Made by a program: the position numbers and the translations under genes. Shown here piece after piece: positions 1 through 7,030 of a stretch of 7,055 nt of DNA (its first letter is position 1; each line of letters begins with the position of its first letter). The stretch is taken from contig JADFZC010000129.1 in the NCBI GenBank assembly GCA_015232735.1, positions 1 to 7,055 of the forward strand, written 5' to 3'. The notes below the pieces were generated by a model that worked only from the letters and a program-made list of their open reading frames with translations, was not told the origin of the DNA and did not search any database. This DNA comes from Oligoflexales bacterium (GTDB lineage Bacteria; Bdellovibrionota; Oligoflexia; Oligoflexales; Oligoflexaceae).

Positions 1-1326
1 CTCTACTTTATCCTAAAAAACGGTTATATCAAACCGGAGCAAATTCCCTCAAAGATCCAGACAGATCACCCTTTGCGCCGGTATGATGAACGTTACAGTT
101 TTTCTGCTGAGGATCTCGAAAGGGACCCGGCAAACGCCCTGGTGAACCTCTCCTGGATTGGAAAACGCGAACGGATGGCCGTCAGGCTGCGTGAGACGAG
201 GCCCGATCTCACCCCCGATCTGGACCAGTTGATGGCAAAGGGTGAGGATTTAATTGAATTCCTGGGTCTTTCCGGCATCGATAGACCGGGGATCGTGAGG
301 GAGAACGATGATATCTCCGTATCGATCTCGGTTCTCAGGGATTTCCTTTGTTCGCCCATTCAAGGTTGGGCCAGATATGTCCTGCGCCTTTCTGAGGAGG
401 ATGAAGAGCCTGATGAGACGGATGGTCTCTTTGATCAAAATAGCATGAACCGAGTCGTGCTGATGCGAAACGTGATCCGTCAATTTCTCGACAGATCCGT
501 TCCGATCCCTTCAAATGATAAAATTAAAGAAGCCTACGAAGAGGCGGTATTGATAGAAAAGATCAAAGGGAGGTCCCCTCCGGGTTTTTTCGGCAGCTTC
601 GTGGAAAATGAAAATCTTAAGAATATAATAAATTGGCATGATGTTTATCGCAATAAACTGGCAGGCAATGAATCTTTTAGCGAACGATTTGTTGGAAATC
701 CCGACAAATCGACCCAGGCAAGCCGCATCGGGCCGATTGTCCTCGAAATCCCCCTGACAGATCGCGATGATTCTCCCACGATTCCCGTGAAAATCAAAGG
801 GAATACCAATCCTATTTCAGAGGGAAAGGACAAATCCCTCCTGTTTGTCAGCTCAGGTGGAAAAATCCGCGATATTGCACGTTGCTTCATCGATATCCTC
901 TGCCTGGCGACCGACTACCTTAGGGAAAATCCAGGGATGGGGGAGATTCCGCGCACCTATCAATGTTGTTTGAATACGACCTCATGGGTTCGTATTCGCA
1001 CCTATAAAATAAAACCAAACGAAGCCAAGGCCTATCTCACACACCTCATCTTTGATCTCCTCAGAAAGCGCCACGACCATGCCTTGTCCATTGAAGCGGT
1101 CGAGGAGTGGTACAAGAAAGATGGTGGGAAGCGGACATCGCTGGCCGCATTCCTCGATGACTACCTGAATAGTGAAACAAGTCGCAAAGGAAATCGATAT
1201 AACAGCAATGGATATGGCTCTCTAAAAAAGGTGGAAAGCAGATATCCGCCTCCTGCTAAAAGCGAGGTCGACGAGGTTTGGGAGAGACGATTTTCCCTGT
1301 TTTTTGAGAGAGGGAAGGAGAAATAA
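1..1326 (+). CDS. recC: RecBCD enzyme subunit RecC (exodeoxyribonuclease V gamma chain), C-terminal part, 5' end outside window
   Basis: The frame is open from the first base and ends at TAA (1324-1326), giving 441 residues, so the gene starts upstream. A TTG at 73 is not a credible start, because the sequence before it already reads as RecC: HPL at residues 23-25, followed by YDERY, matches the conserved HPLQPF-type motif of the family. The segment ISVSVLRDFL (109-118), continuing to a WARYVL-like stretch, matches the start of the RecC C-terminal domain. Residues 263-269 (VKIKGNT) fit the next conserved block. In E. coli this domain is nuclease-like but catalytically dead, contacts RecD and lies near the Chi-scanning channel. 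I see no D...ExK nuclease signature here, which agrees. RecC is a cytoplasmic scaffold that splits the duplex and feeds strands to RecB and RecD. The fragment is roughly the last 40% of a typical protein of about 1100 residues. The family call is firm because intact recB and recD follow directly; the sequence alone is divergent. Confidence 0.93.
   Translation, partial: LYFILKNGYIKPEQIPSKIQTDHPLRRYDERYSFSAEDLERDPANALVNLSWIGKRERMAVRLRETRPDLTPDLDQLMAKGEDLIEFLGLSGIDRPGIVRENDDISVSISVLRDFLCSPIQGWARYVLRLSEEDEEPDETDGLFDQNSMNRVVLMRNVIRQFLDRSVPIPSNDKIKEAYEEAVLIEKIKGRSPPGFFGSFVENENLKNIINWHDVYRNKLAGNESFSERFVGNPDKSTQASRIGPIVLEIPLTDRDDSPTIPVKIKGNTNPISEGKDKSLLFVSSGGKIRDIARCFIDILCLATDYLRENPGMGEIPRTYQCCLNTTSWVRIRTYKIKPNEAKAYLTHLIFDLLRKRHDHALSIEAVEEWYKKDGGKRTSLAAFLDDYLNSETSRKGNRYNSNGYGSLKKVESRYPPPAKSEVDEVWERRFSLFFERGKEK
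1315..1320 (+). promoter_or_regulatory. Ribosome binding site of recB
   Basis: AAGGAG lies within the last codons of recC, 7 bases before the ATG at 1328. It decides the recB start. The in-frame TTG at 1304 lies upstream of this site and would add eight residues with no family match. Because the site is inside recC, ribosomes finishing recC are well placed to start recB. Confidence 0.85.
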
Positions 1327-1327
1327 A

Positions 1328-4300
1328 ATGAGTGAAACACTTTTTCGAAAACCGGAAATCCTAAAGGAAATTCCTCTCGATAACCACACAGTCATCGAAG
1401 CCTCCGCTGGAACAGGAAAGACCTATACACTCGAGCATCTCACGATTGAACTTTTGTTCACTCAGGACGTCCGGATCGAGGAGATTTTGATTCTGACCTA
1501 TACCAACAACGGGGCAGCCGAGCTAAGGATGCGCATTCGGCAAATCATCGAAAAATTCCTGACAGATTCTGGTGTAAGATCCAAGAAAAGCGAGTCCGTC
1601 TGGAAAATCGATGATGAGGCACGTGACAGGCTGCGACGTGCACTGGCCAGCCTCGATGAGGCAACGATCGGGACGATCCACTCGTTTTGCCATGGACTTA
1701 TCACCGAAAATGCCTTCCGCCTGAGACGGCTTTTTGAACAGAGCCAGGATGCGGAAAAGGAAATTTTTGATCGGGCTTATGAGAAGGCGCTCATGACGAC
1801 ATTCAGTTGTGAAAAACGCTATCAGGCCGGGCTGCGTATTTGGCGTAAATCTACAGCCCTCTCTTCCCTCAAAAATATCCTGTTTGAAGTTCATAAGCTA
1901 AAGTGTGAGATCAGGCCAGCTTTGGATGAATCCCGATTAATCGAAATGGTCGACAATTCACCCCTTCGCTCCTTTAATGACGAGGTGGCAAGGGAGTGCG
2001 AACGAAAACTGGAAGCGGATTATCCCGGGGGAGAAATCATTAAACTGACGAAACAACTCGGCAACGTTGCTCGTGTTCTGAGTTCACTGGAGAAAGGTTC
2101 GGGAATATTGGAAATTATGGATCAAAAGGTTCATAGCCAGCTTCAAAGCCTGTTGAAACTGGCAGGAGACAATAACTACAAAGCGCCCCTCAAAAAATAT
2201 ATCCTGAATGCACGTGAGATCTTTTCTCTCATTATTCCTCTCAAACCCGCAATTCTATCGGTCTTTCTTCCCGTGATCCGCAGCAATATGGAGCAGGAAA
2301 AACGGGAGCGGGGCCTCTATGACTACTACGATATGATTTGGGAGGTTGCGAAAGCGATCACGGAAGATGGAAACATAGAACTAGTCCAAACCATAAGGAA
2401 CAGGTACCGCTATGCTATTATCGACGAGTTTCAGGACACAGATATCTTGCAGTGGGCCATTTTCAAGGAGGTTTTCCTTGGAAGCGAGAGAAAAAACCTC
2501 ATTTATTTGATAGGGGACCCTAAACAGGCGATTTATGGTTTTCGTGGAGCTAATCCATATACGTACTATAATGCCCTGAAAGAGATCAAAGCAGCGGGTG
2601 GCAAGTCAGTCACGATCGATAAAAACTACCGAGCCACCGCACAGCTGATCGCCCGGTGTGAAAAGATTTTTTATGATAATGAAAATGCGGACTATTTCAC
2701 ACCCGATAATGAATATGGGGCCAAAATCAAATGCGGAAACAGGGATCTCACATTTGTGGAAAAAGGAGTCGCCGATCCCTCCTACGATCCAGTTCGATAC
2801 TTCAAGCTGGGCAAGTTCAAGAGCGATTCGGAGCGCCTTGATGAGTGGGGCAGGCAAATCGCCCGGGAGATTCAAAGCCTCTTTGATGGCGATCCCTCCC
2901 CGCTGACGTTAAATGATCGAGATATAAAGATCCAAAGGGAGCTGAAACTCGACGATGTCCTTATTCTGGTCAATAAAAATGATGATGCCGCCAGGATAAA
3001 AGATATCCTGAAGAAGGCGGGCATTCCTGCAGCGATAATAAGGGAAGAGGGGTTATTTGAGACATTCGAGGCAAGCGATATCCTCCATCTGATGCAGGCC
3101 ATCGCCAAGCCCTTTGACCGTAACCGGAGAGCCAGGGCGTTGATCACACCCTTTTTCGCGATACCTCTGGGACGGGTCTCTGATTTTATCGAAATGGATG
3201 AGAATCATCTTTTTATGGCGCGACTGCTCGCCTGGAATCGCATGGCTGGCAGCAACGCTTACAGATTGCTCTTCCCATCGATCCTGCACGAGAGCGGGAT
3301 CATGAGACGAAATCTTTTCAATACAGATTCCGAACGGGTCCTCACCAATTACCTCCATATTTTTGAGATGCTTCAGGAGTACGCATCGACAGGAAAGCGT
3401 CATCCTGAGGATTTTGTCGAATATCTGAGGTCAATGATCAACGGCAAAATAAAATCGGGTCCGGATGGACATCTGCAAAGGCTCGAGACCGATCAGAATG
3501 CGGTACAGATCATGACCATCCATAAGAGCAAAGGGCTGCAAAATGCAATTGTGTTTCTCTACGGAGGGACCACAGTAATAAATACATGGGAGAAAGGATG
3601 GGGCAGGAGTTTTGACGGGGACAAGCAGGTTGTCCTGTTTGAAGATGAGGAGGAAGGGGTGGAAGAGAGCCCCCTTAAACAAAAGGGTCTCGAAGAGGTC
3701 CTCCTCGAGTTTCAGAGGCTCTATTATGTCGCCGCGACTCGAGCGAAAGCACTTCTTTATGTCACAATCCTCGAGGATAATCTCAATGATTATTTGCCAT
3801 ATGGGCAGATTCATAAAAGGCTTAAAAATATGTTACTCGCCGATCCCTCCCTTCTTAAAAAGGTGGAATCTGCCATAACAGAACCACTCGGGGAGTCTGC
3901 TCCACAAACGACATCATGGGAGGATTGGGACCCTTCTTCCCTGCTCGCCGAAGACGATCGCGGAGAAAACCTTTTTAGGAAACGCATCGAACACGCTCCG
4001 CCGCTGGCGACCTACTTTTCAAATTTATATACAAATATCAACCAAAAAAAATTGGAAGAAGAGGAGGATGAATCGGAAGAGGAGGAAAACGATCTTTCCG
4101 GGATGTGGGATGACGAGGATCAGGATGAAGGCGATATTGGAGGAACCGAATTTGGCAATTTCGTCCATAATGCATGCGAAAAGATCCCCTTCGAAAGGCT
4201 TACGGACCAGAGTGCTATGGCATCATGGGCCGATTCATCGGAGCTGACCGATATCTTTTCAAAACTTGAAGAGAACTCTAAACTGGGCGAAAAAACAACG

Positions 4301-4846
4301 ATTCTGGCTCGAAGTCTCATATTAAAGGCTCTCACAACTCCTATTCCCAGTTATAACGGTGAAAAGGTCCCTCAGCTTTGGGAAATGGGAGCCACGCTGC
4401 GTGAAACCAAATTCATTTTTCCCTGGCCCGACGGGGGACATATCTATTGCAGAGGGGGATGGGACCCTGCACAAAATCGAGCCTCAGGGTATATGACAGG
4501 AGCCATCGATCTCGTTTTCAAATTTAACGGACGTATCTACTTTCTTGATTGGAAAACAAACCGCAATGTGGCACGCCTTTCGGTTCAGAAGTTTGAGGAT
4601 TATTTTACAGAACACAACTATGACAAGCAGTGTTCCATTTACACACTCGCTCTGACCCGCTCGTTGGGCCTAACGACGAAGGAGCTGTATGACGAACACT
4701 TTGGTGGGGCAATCTTCTACTTTTTCCGCCGACTGAATGAAAAAAATTCCCCCGTCATCTGCCGCCGTATGGATTGGGAAGATCTTCAGGCTTATGAAAC
4801 CGAACTGGAAAGTAATCCCCAGTGGCTCAAAAAACAGGAGAAATGA
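1328..4846 (+). CDS. recB: RecBCD enzyme subunit RecB: 3'->5' SF1A helicase and nuclease (exodeoxyribonuclease V beta chain)
   Basis: Starting at ATG 1328 the protein is 1172 aa, close to the 1180 aa of E. coli RecB. Helicase motifs appear in order: Walker A ASAGTGKTYT (25-34, Lys31); Ia, TYTNNGAAELR (57-67); Ic, TIGTIHSFC (113-121); II, DEFQDTD (366-372); III, GDPKQAIYGFRG (396-407); IV, KNYRAT (432-437, Arg435); V, TIHKSKGL (730-737); VI, YYVAATRAK (799-807, Arg805). The C-terminal nuclease is intact. His947 in the GTEFGNFVH segment, Asp1061 in GAIDLVF, and Asp1074 and Lys1076 in LDWKTN match E. coli His956, Asp1067, Asp1080 and Lys1082, with the same 13-residue spacing between the two Asp. 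Gln1101 and Tyr1105 fit the following QxxxY motif. By family knowledge RecB unwinds DNA 3'->5', cuts both strands and loads RecA after Chi. An unusually acidic linker (910-936) joins helicase and nuclease. The gene begins 1 base after recC. AddA is the main alternative, but neighbouring recC and recD and the RecB-like motif wording exclude it. Confidence 0.98.
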   Translation: MSETLFRKPEILKEIPLDNHTVIEASAGTGKTYTLEHLTIELLFTQDVRIEEILILTYTNNGAAELRMRIRQIIEKFLTDSGVRSKKSESVWKIDDEARDRLRRALASLDEATIGTIHSFCHGLITENAFRLRRLFEQSQDAEKEIFDRAYEKALMTTFSCEKRYQAGLRIWRKSTALSSLKNILFEVHKLKCEIRPALDESRLIEMVDNSPLRSFNDEVARECERKLEADYPGGEIIKLTKQLGNVARVLSSLEKGSGILEIMDQKVHSQLQSLLKLAGDNNYKAPLKKYILNAREIFSLIIPLKPAILSVFLPVIRSNMEQEKRERGLYDYYDMIWEVAKAITEDGNIELVQTIRNRYRYAIIDEFQDTDILQWAIFKEVFLGSERKNLIYLIGDPKQAIYGFRGANPYTYYNALKEIKAAGGKSVTIDKNYRATAQLIARCEKIFYDNENADYFTPDNEYGAKIKCGNRDLTFVEKGVADPSYDPVRYFKLGKFKSDSERLDEWGRQIAREIQSLFDGDPSPLTLNDRDIKIQRELKLDDVLILVNKNDDAARIKDILKKAGIPAAIIREEGLFETFEASDILHLMQAIAKPFDRNRRARALITPFFAIPLGRVSDFIEMDENHLFMARLLAWNRMAGSNAYRLLFPSILHESGIMRRNLFNTDSERVLTNYLHIFEMLQEYASTGKRHPEDFVEYLRSMINGKIKSGPDGHLQRLETDQNAVQIMTIHKSKGLQNAIVFLYGGTTVINTWEKGWGRSFDGDKQVVLFEDEEEGVEESPLKQKGLEEVLLEFQRLYYVAATRAKALLYVTILEDNLNDYLPYGQIHKRLKNMLLADPSLLKKVESAITEPLGESAPQTTSWEDWDPSSLLAEDDRGENLFRKRIEHAPPLATYFSNLYTNINQKKLEEEEDESEEEENDLSGMWDDEDQDEGDIGGTEFGNFVHNACEKIPFERLTDQSAMASWADSSELTDIFSKLEENSKLGEKTTILARSLILKALTTPIPSYNGEKVPQLWEMGATLRETKFIFPWPDGGHIYCRGGWDPAQNRASGYMTGAIDLVFKFNGRIYFLDWKTNRNVARLSVQKFEDYFTEHNYDKQCSIYTLALTRSLGLTTKELYDEHFGGAIFYFFRRLNEKNSPVICRRMDWEDLQAYETELESNPQWLKKQEK
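4055..4135 (+). other. Acidic interdomain linker in RecB
   Basis: This stretch encodes RecB residues 910-936, of which 18 of 27 are Asp or Glu and none is Lys or Arg. It follows the helicase core and ends just before the nuclease motif with His947. It is low-complexity and probably disordered. In E. coli RecB a long flexible tether joins the two domains at the same place, so the position is expected; the strong charge is the distinctive part. It may keep the nuclease away from DNA or bind a basic surface of a partner, but that is inference. Confidence 0.7.
4836..4840 (+). promoter_or_regulatory. Ribosome binding site of recD
   Basis: AGGAG sits in the last codons of recB, 8 bases before the ATG at 4849 but only 2 bases before the in-frame ATG at 4843. 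Spacing therefore favours 4849. The 4843 ATG overlaps the recB stop (ATGA), so a ribosome ending recB could also restart there, giving two extra residues (Met-Ile). A GTG at 4822 is upstream of the site and unlikely. Confidence 0.75.
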
Positions 4847-4848
4847 TA

Positions 4849-6921
4849 ATGGACGAAAAATATACCCTGACTCCCAGAGGAAGTGCAGGACAACTTTCGA
4901 AGGATCCCCTTATTATCGACGACGAGAGGCTCAAGCAGCGCCTCTCGAAGGCACTGAGCGAAAAGTTCAACATGGAACCCGAACTTTCGGCCATAGCATG
5001 GGAGATCGCCTCCTGGCCAACCCAAATCACAAATGAAGAGCGTGAGGCGCTAAGCTATATGGTTCTCACCGCGATGATCAATCTAAATCAGGGAAGTACA
5101 ACCCTTCCCATCGGGGATGGGGAAAACAACCAGATGCTTAACCTTCTGAAAGCCCTTCTTTCCGGGGATCCAGAGGAAGGTGAACCGCCATTTCCATCGC
5201 CTGAAGCCATGGTGAAGAATATCCGCAAGTTGATCCGGGATGAAAAGTGCAAGACCATCATCGGCAAACCGGGTAAAAGGGTGCCTTTTCTCATAAAGGG
5301 CGGGTATCTCTACCATGAGAAGTTGTTTAAACAGGAAGGGCGCTTTGTCGAGGTGATCCTGAAACATCTGAAACGGCCCTCGCTTCCCGGGAAAAAAGCG
5401 GAGGCAAGCCGCGTCCTGAGTAAAGTGGCGAAGATCACCTACTTTCGAGGTGGAGGGGTGCTCCCTCTCACCCCCCAGCAAAAGGAAGCTGCCATCGCTG
5501 CGATTTGCCAGCCGATCTCAATAATTACAGGCGGTCCTGGGACAGGAAAAACGACACTGATCGTGACCATACTTCGCACCCTCGTGAGGATGGGAATCAA
5601 AGTGGACGACATCTCCCTGGCCGCCTTCACAGGAAGGGCAGCCAAACGGATGAGGGAATCGATCGTTGAAAAGATAGGTCTGATCCCTGAATCCCTGCGA
5701 AGTGACGAGGACAAGGCCATCCTTACGATCGAGCCGAAGACGATCCACCGCCTGCTTGGATCTCAACCCTGGAATGATAGCTTTCGCCACCATGAAAATA
5801 ATCCCCTGCCTGCGAAAGTGCTGATCATCGATGAGGCCTCCATGATCGACCTGTGGCTCATGGATGCCCTCCTTTCAGCGGTCTCCAAGGAAGAGGGGGA
5901 AAATGGAACTCAGGTCATCCTGATCGGTGATGCCGACCAGCTCCCTTCCGTGGATGCTGGGGCAGTGCTGAGGGATTTGATCTACGGAGCAGGTGAGGGC
6001 AGCCAGTCGCCCCTCAAAGGTCGTTCCCACAGGCTCATCGGCTCCCTCAGGGTCGATCTTGGCAGCGTTGGCGGCATCAATATCCTGAATGTGGCCGAAC
6101 AGATCAATAGAGGCGAGACACCCCGAATAGTGGCCGGAACGAGTGATGAGGCTGATATCTCATTATTCGCCGATGCCGCAGGACTTCAGTTCGACGGGGT
6201 TGAATTTATCGAAACATCCGGCTCCTCAAGCAAGGTGCAGCCCTTTCTGGACAGGTGGTTTGAACTCCTCTTTCCCACATCGGGAGAGATTCGAAGGCTC
6301 ATCCAGAATGTTTATAATTTTGACGGTGAAAAATTTGATGATCCCTCGCTCGAAGGGATTCAGACCCTTTTGAACCATTTGGATCAGTTCCGGCTTCTTT
6401 GTTTCACCAGGGAACGGAAGTATGGAAGGGAGCGGGTGAACGATTACTTCCACAGCCGGATCGCCCGGCTTATAAAAAGTGGGGATTATTCCCCCTTTCT
6501 CTGCGGCGAACCTGTGATGATGACCCAAAATGATTATAACCGGAATATTTTCAATGGTGATACCGGCTTCATTTTGAATGTATCGGAAAAAGGAAAAGAG
6601 CCGCAGCTTATGACGCTATTTCCGACATCGAAGGGTCCTCGAGCTTTTAATCTAATTTCGATCAAGGATAAGATTGAACATGCTTTTGCTATTACGGTTC
6701 ACAAGAGCCAGGGGTCGGAGTATAGGAATGTGGGGCTGCTTTTGCCGGATGAGGATATACCGCTGAATACGCGGGAGATTGTTTATACGGCGATTTCGAG
6801 GGCGAAGAGTTCTGTTGTTATTGTTGGGCAGGAGGCGATTTTGCGGGCTGGGGTGGAGAGGAGGCTGCCGCGGTTTTCGACGCTCGGGATGAGGCTGGTG
6901 GAGAGGATGGGGGAGGAATAG
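4849..6921 (+). CDS. recD: RecBCD enzyme subunit RecD: 5'->3' SF1B helicase (exodeoxyribonuclease V alpha chain)
   Basis: From ATG 4849 the protein is 690 aa, longer than the 608 aa of E. coli RecD. An N-terminal domain (about 1-200, including GSTTLPI 82-88 and YLYHEKLF 153-160) fits the RecB-binding region of RecD. Helicase motifs follow: Q motif LTPQQK (207-212); Walker A GGPGTGKTT (228-236, Lys234); Ia, AAFTGRAAKRM (258-268); TIHRLLG (298-304); Walker B IIDEASMID (326-334); III, IGDADQLPSVDAGAVLRDL (359-377); a LLCFTRE segment (516-522); the SH3-like insertion around GEPVMMTQND (553-562); V, TVHKSQGSE (616-624); VI, YTAISRAK (646-653, Arg651). By family knowledge RecD is the faster lead motor before Chi and has no nuclease of its own. 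A free-standing RecD2 is excluded by the direct linkage to recB, 2 bases upstream. Two motifs carry unusual residues: SLRVD (399-403), where I expect SYRFD, and Phe260, where Pro is usual. The last 70 or so codons differ sharply in codon choice from the rest, yet encode normal motif VI. Confidence 0.97.
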   Translation: MDEKYTLTPRGSAGQLSKDPLIIDDERLKQRLSKALSEKFNMEPELSAIAWEIASWPTQITNEEREALSYMVLTAMINLNQGSTTLPIGDGENNQMLNLLKALLSGDPEEGEPPFPSPEAMVKNIRKLIRDEKCKTIIGKPGKRVPFLIKGGYLYHEKLFKQEGRFVEVILKHLKRPSLPGKKAEASRVLSKVAKITYFRGGGVLPLTPQQKEAAIAAICQPISIITGGPGTGKTTLIVTILRTLVRMGIKVDDISLAAFTGRAAKRMRESIVEKIGLIPESLRSDEDKAILTIEPKTIHRLLGSQPWNDSFRHHENNPLPAKVLIIDEASMIDLWLMDALLSAVSKEEGENGTQVILIGDADQLPSVDAGAVLRDLIYGAGEGSQSPLKGRSHRLIGSLRVDLGSVGGINILNVAEQINRGETPRIVAGTSDEADISLFADAAGLQFDGVEFIETSGSSSKVQPFLDRWFELLFPTSGEIRRLIQNVYNFDGEKFDDPSLEGIQTLLNHLDQFRLLCFTRERKYGRERVNDYFHSRIARLIKSGDYSPFLCGEPVMMTQNDYNRNIFNGDTGFILNVSEKGKEPQLMTLFPTSKGPRAFNLISIKDKIEHAFAITVHKSQGSEYRNVGLLLPDEDIPLNTREIVYTAISRAKSSVVIVGQEAILRAGVERRLPRFSTLGMRLVERMGEE
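6721..6921 (+). other. Compositionally distinct 3' tail of recD (G-rich, C-poor, G-ending codons)
   Basis: By hand count this stretch has about 85 G and 27 C in 201 bases, against near equality or a slight C excess in the middle of recD. Only 1 of 67 codons ends in C (a CTC near the end), whereas 9 of 20 do at 5821-5880. About two thirds end in G, and Arg is encoded as AGG or CGG only. The transition is not a single point: 6601-6660 already has no C-ending codon, while 6661-6720 has three. The encoded protein stays a normal RecD C-terminus with motif VI. The cause is unknown. Confidence 0.8.
6894..6901 (+). other. Perfect match to the E. coli Chi octamer
   Basis: GCTGGTGG occurs here, in the Arg-Leu-Val-Glu codons near the recD stop. 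It is the only exact copy I found on either strand. Chi sequences vary between species, so activity in this organism is not shown, and the G-rich codon choice of the tail makes the octamer more likely by chance. Confidence 0.3.
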
Positions 6922-6945
6922 ATTTTTTATTAAAGAATGAACAAA

Positions 6946-6973
6946 TATCTGTATAGATAGAATTATTTTTTTT
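6946..6973 (+). terminator. Weak stem-loop followed by a T-run after recD
   Basis: TATCT (6946-6950) pairs with AGATA (6955-6959) across a GTAT loop, and eight T follow at 6966-6973. The position, 25 bases after the recD stop, suits the end of the operon. The stem has only five pairs, four of them A-T, and the T-run begins six bases after it, so this is a poor intrinsic terminator. It may be chance in AT-rich DNA. Confidence 0.2.
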
Positions 6974-7030
6974 GCCCGATTGGAATGAATTTGACCCCGC
7001 ATTTGAGAGCAATCACGATATTCAATGGGC
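6974..7030. repeat. Imperfect inverted repeat downstream of recD
   Basis: GCCCGATTGGAAT (6974-6986) can pair with ATTCAATGGGC (7020-7030), giving 11 pairs with two single-base bulges (G6978 and G6982) around a 33-base loop. The loop holds GAATTTGACCCC at 6987-6998. It could be an mRNA-end structure, the edge of a small repeat element or chance. The rest of 6922-7055 holds no supported gene. Confidence 0.3.

Noticed and set aside
73..1326. A shorter protein starting at TTG 73 as an independent gene
   Set aside because: The frame continues upstream to the window edge and the residues before the TTG include the conserved HPL motif of RecC, so this is an internal codon.
1304..1327. TTG 1304 as the recB start
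   Set aside because: It lies before the AAGGAG site, which is well spaced for ATG 1328, and the eight extra residues are not like RecB.
1523..1894. Minus-strand open frame of 123 codons inside recB
   Set aside because: It is antisense to RecB helicase motifs Ia and Ic, has no ribosome binding site I can see and no recognisable domain.
2774..6347. Recurrent GATCCCTC (near 2774, 2890, 3841 and 6341) as a dispersed repeat
   Set aside because: In the copies I checked it encodes Asp-Pro-Ser in the same frame, so it reflects codon preference and not a repeat element.
6652..7012. Minus-strand open frames of 64 and 116 codons overlapping the recD end
   Set aside because: They are antisense to conserved RecD motifs V and VI, are rich in Pro, Arg and Asn runs, and arise from the G-rich codon pattern on the other strand.
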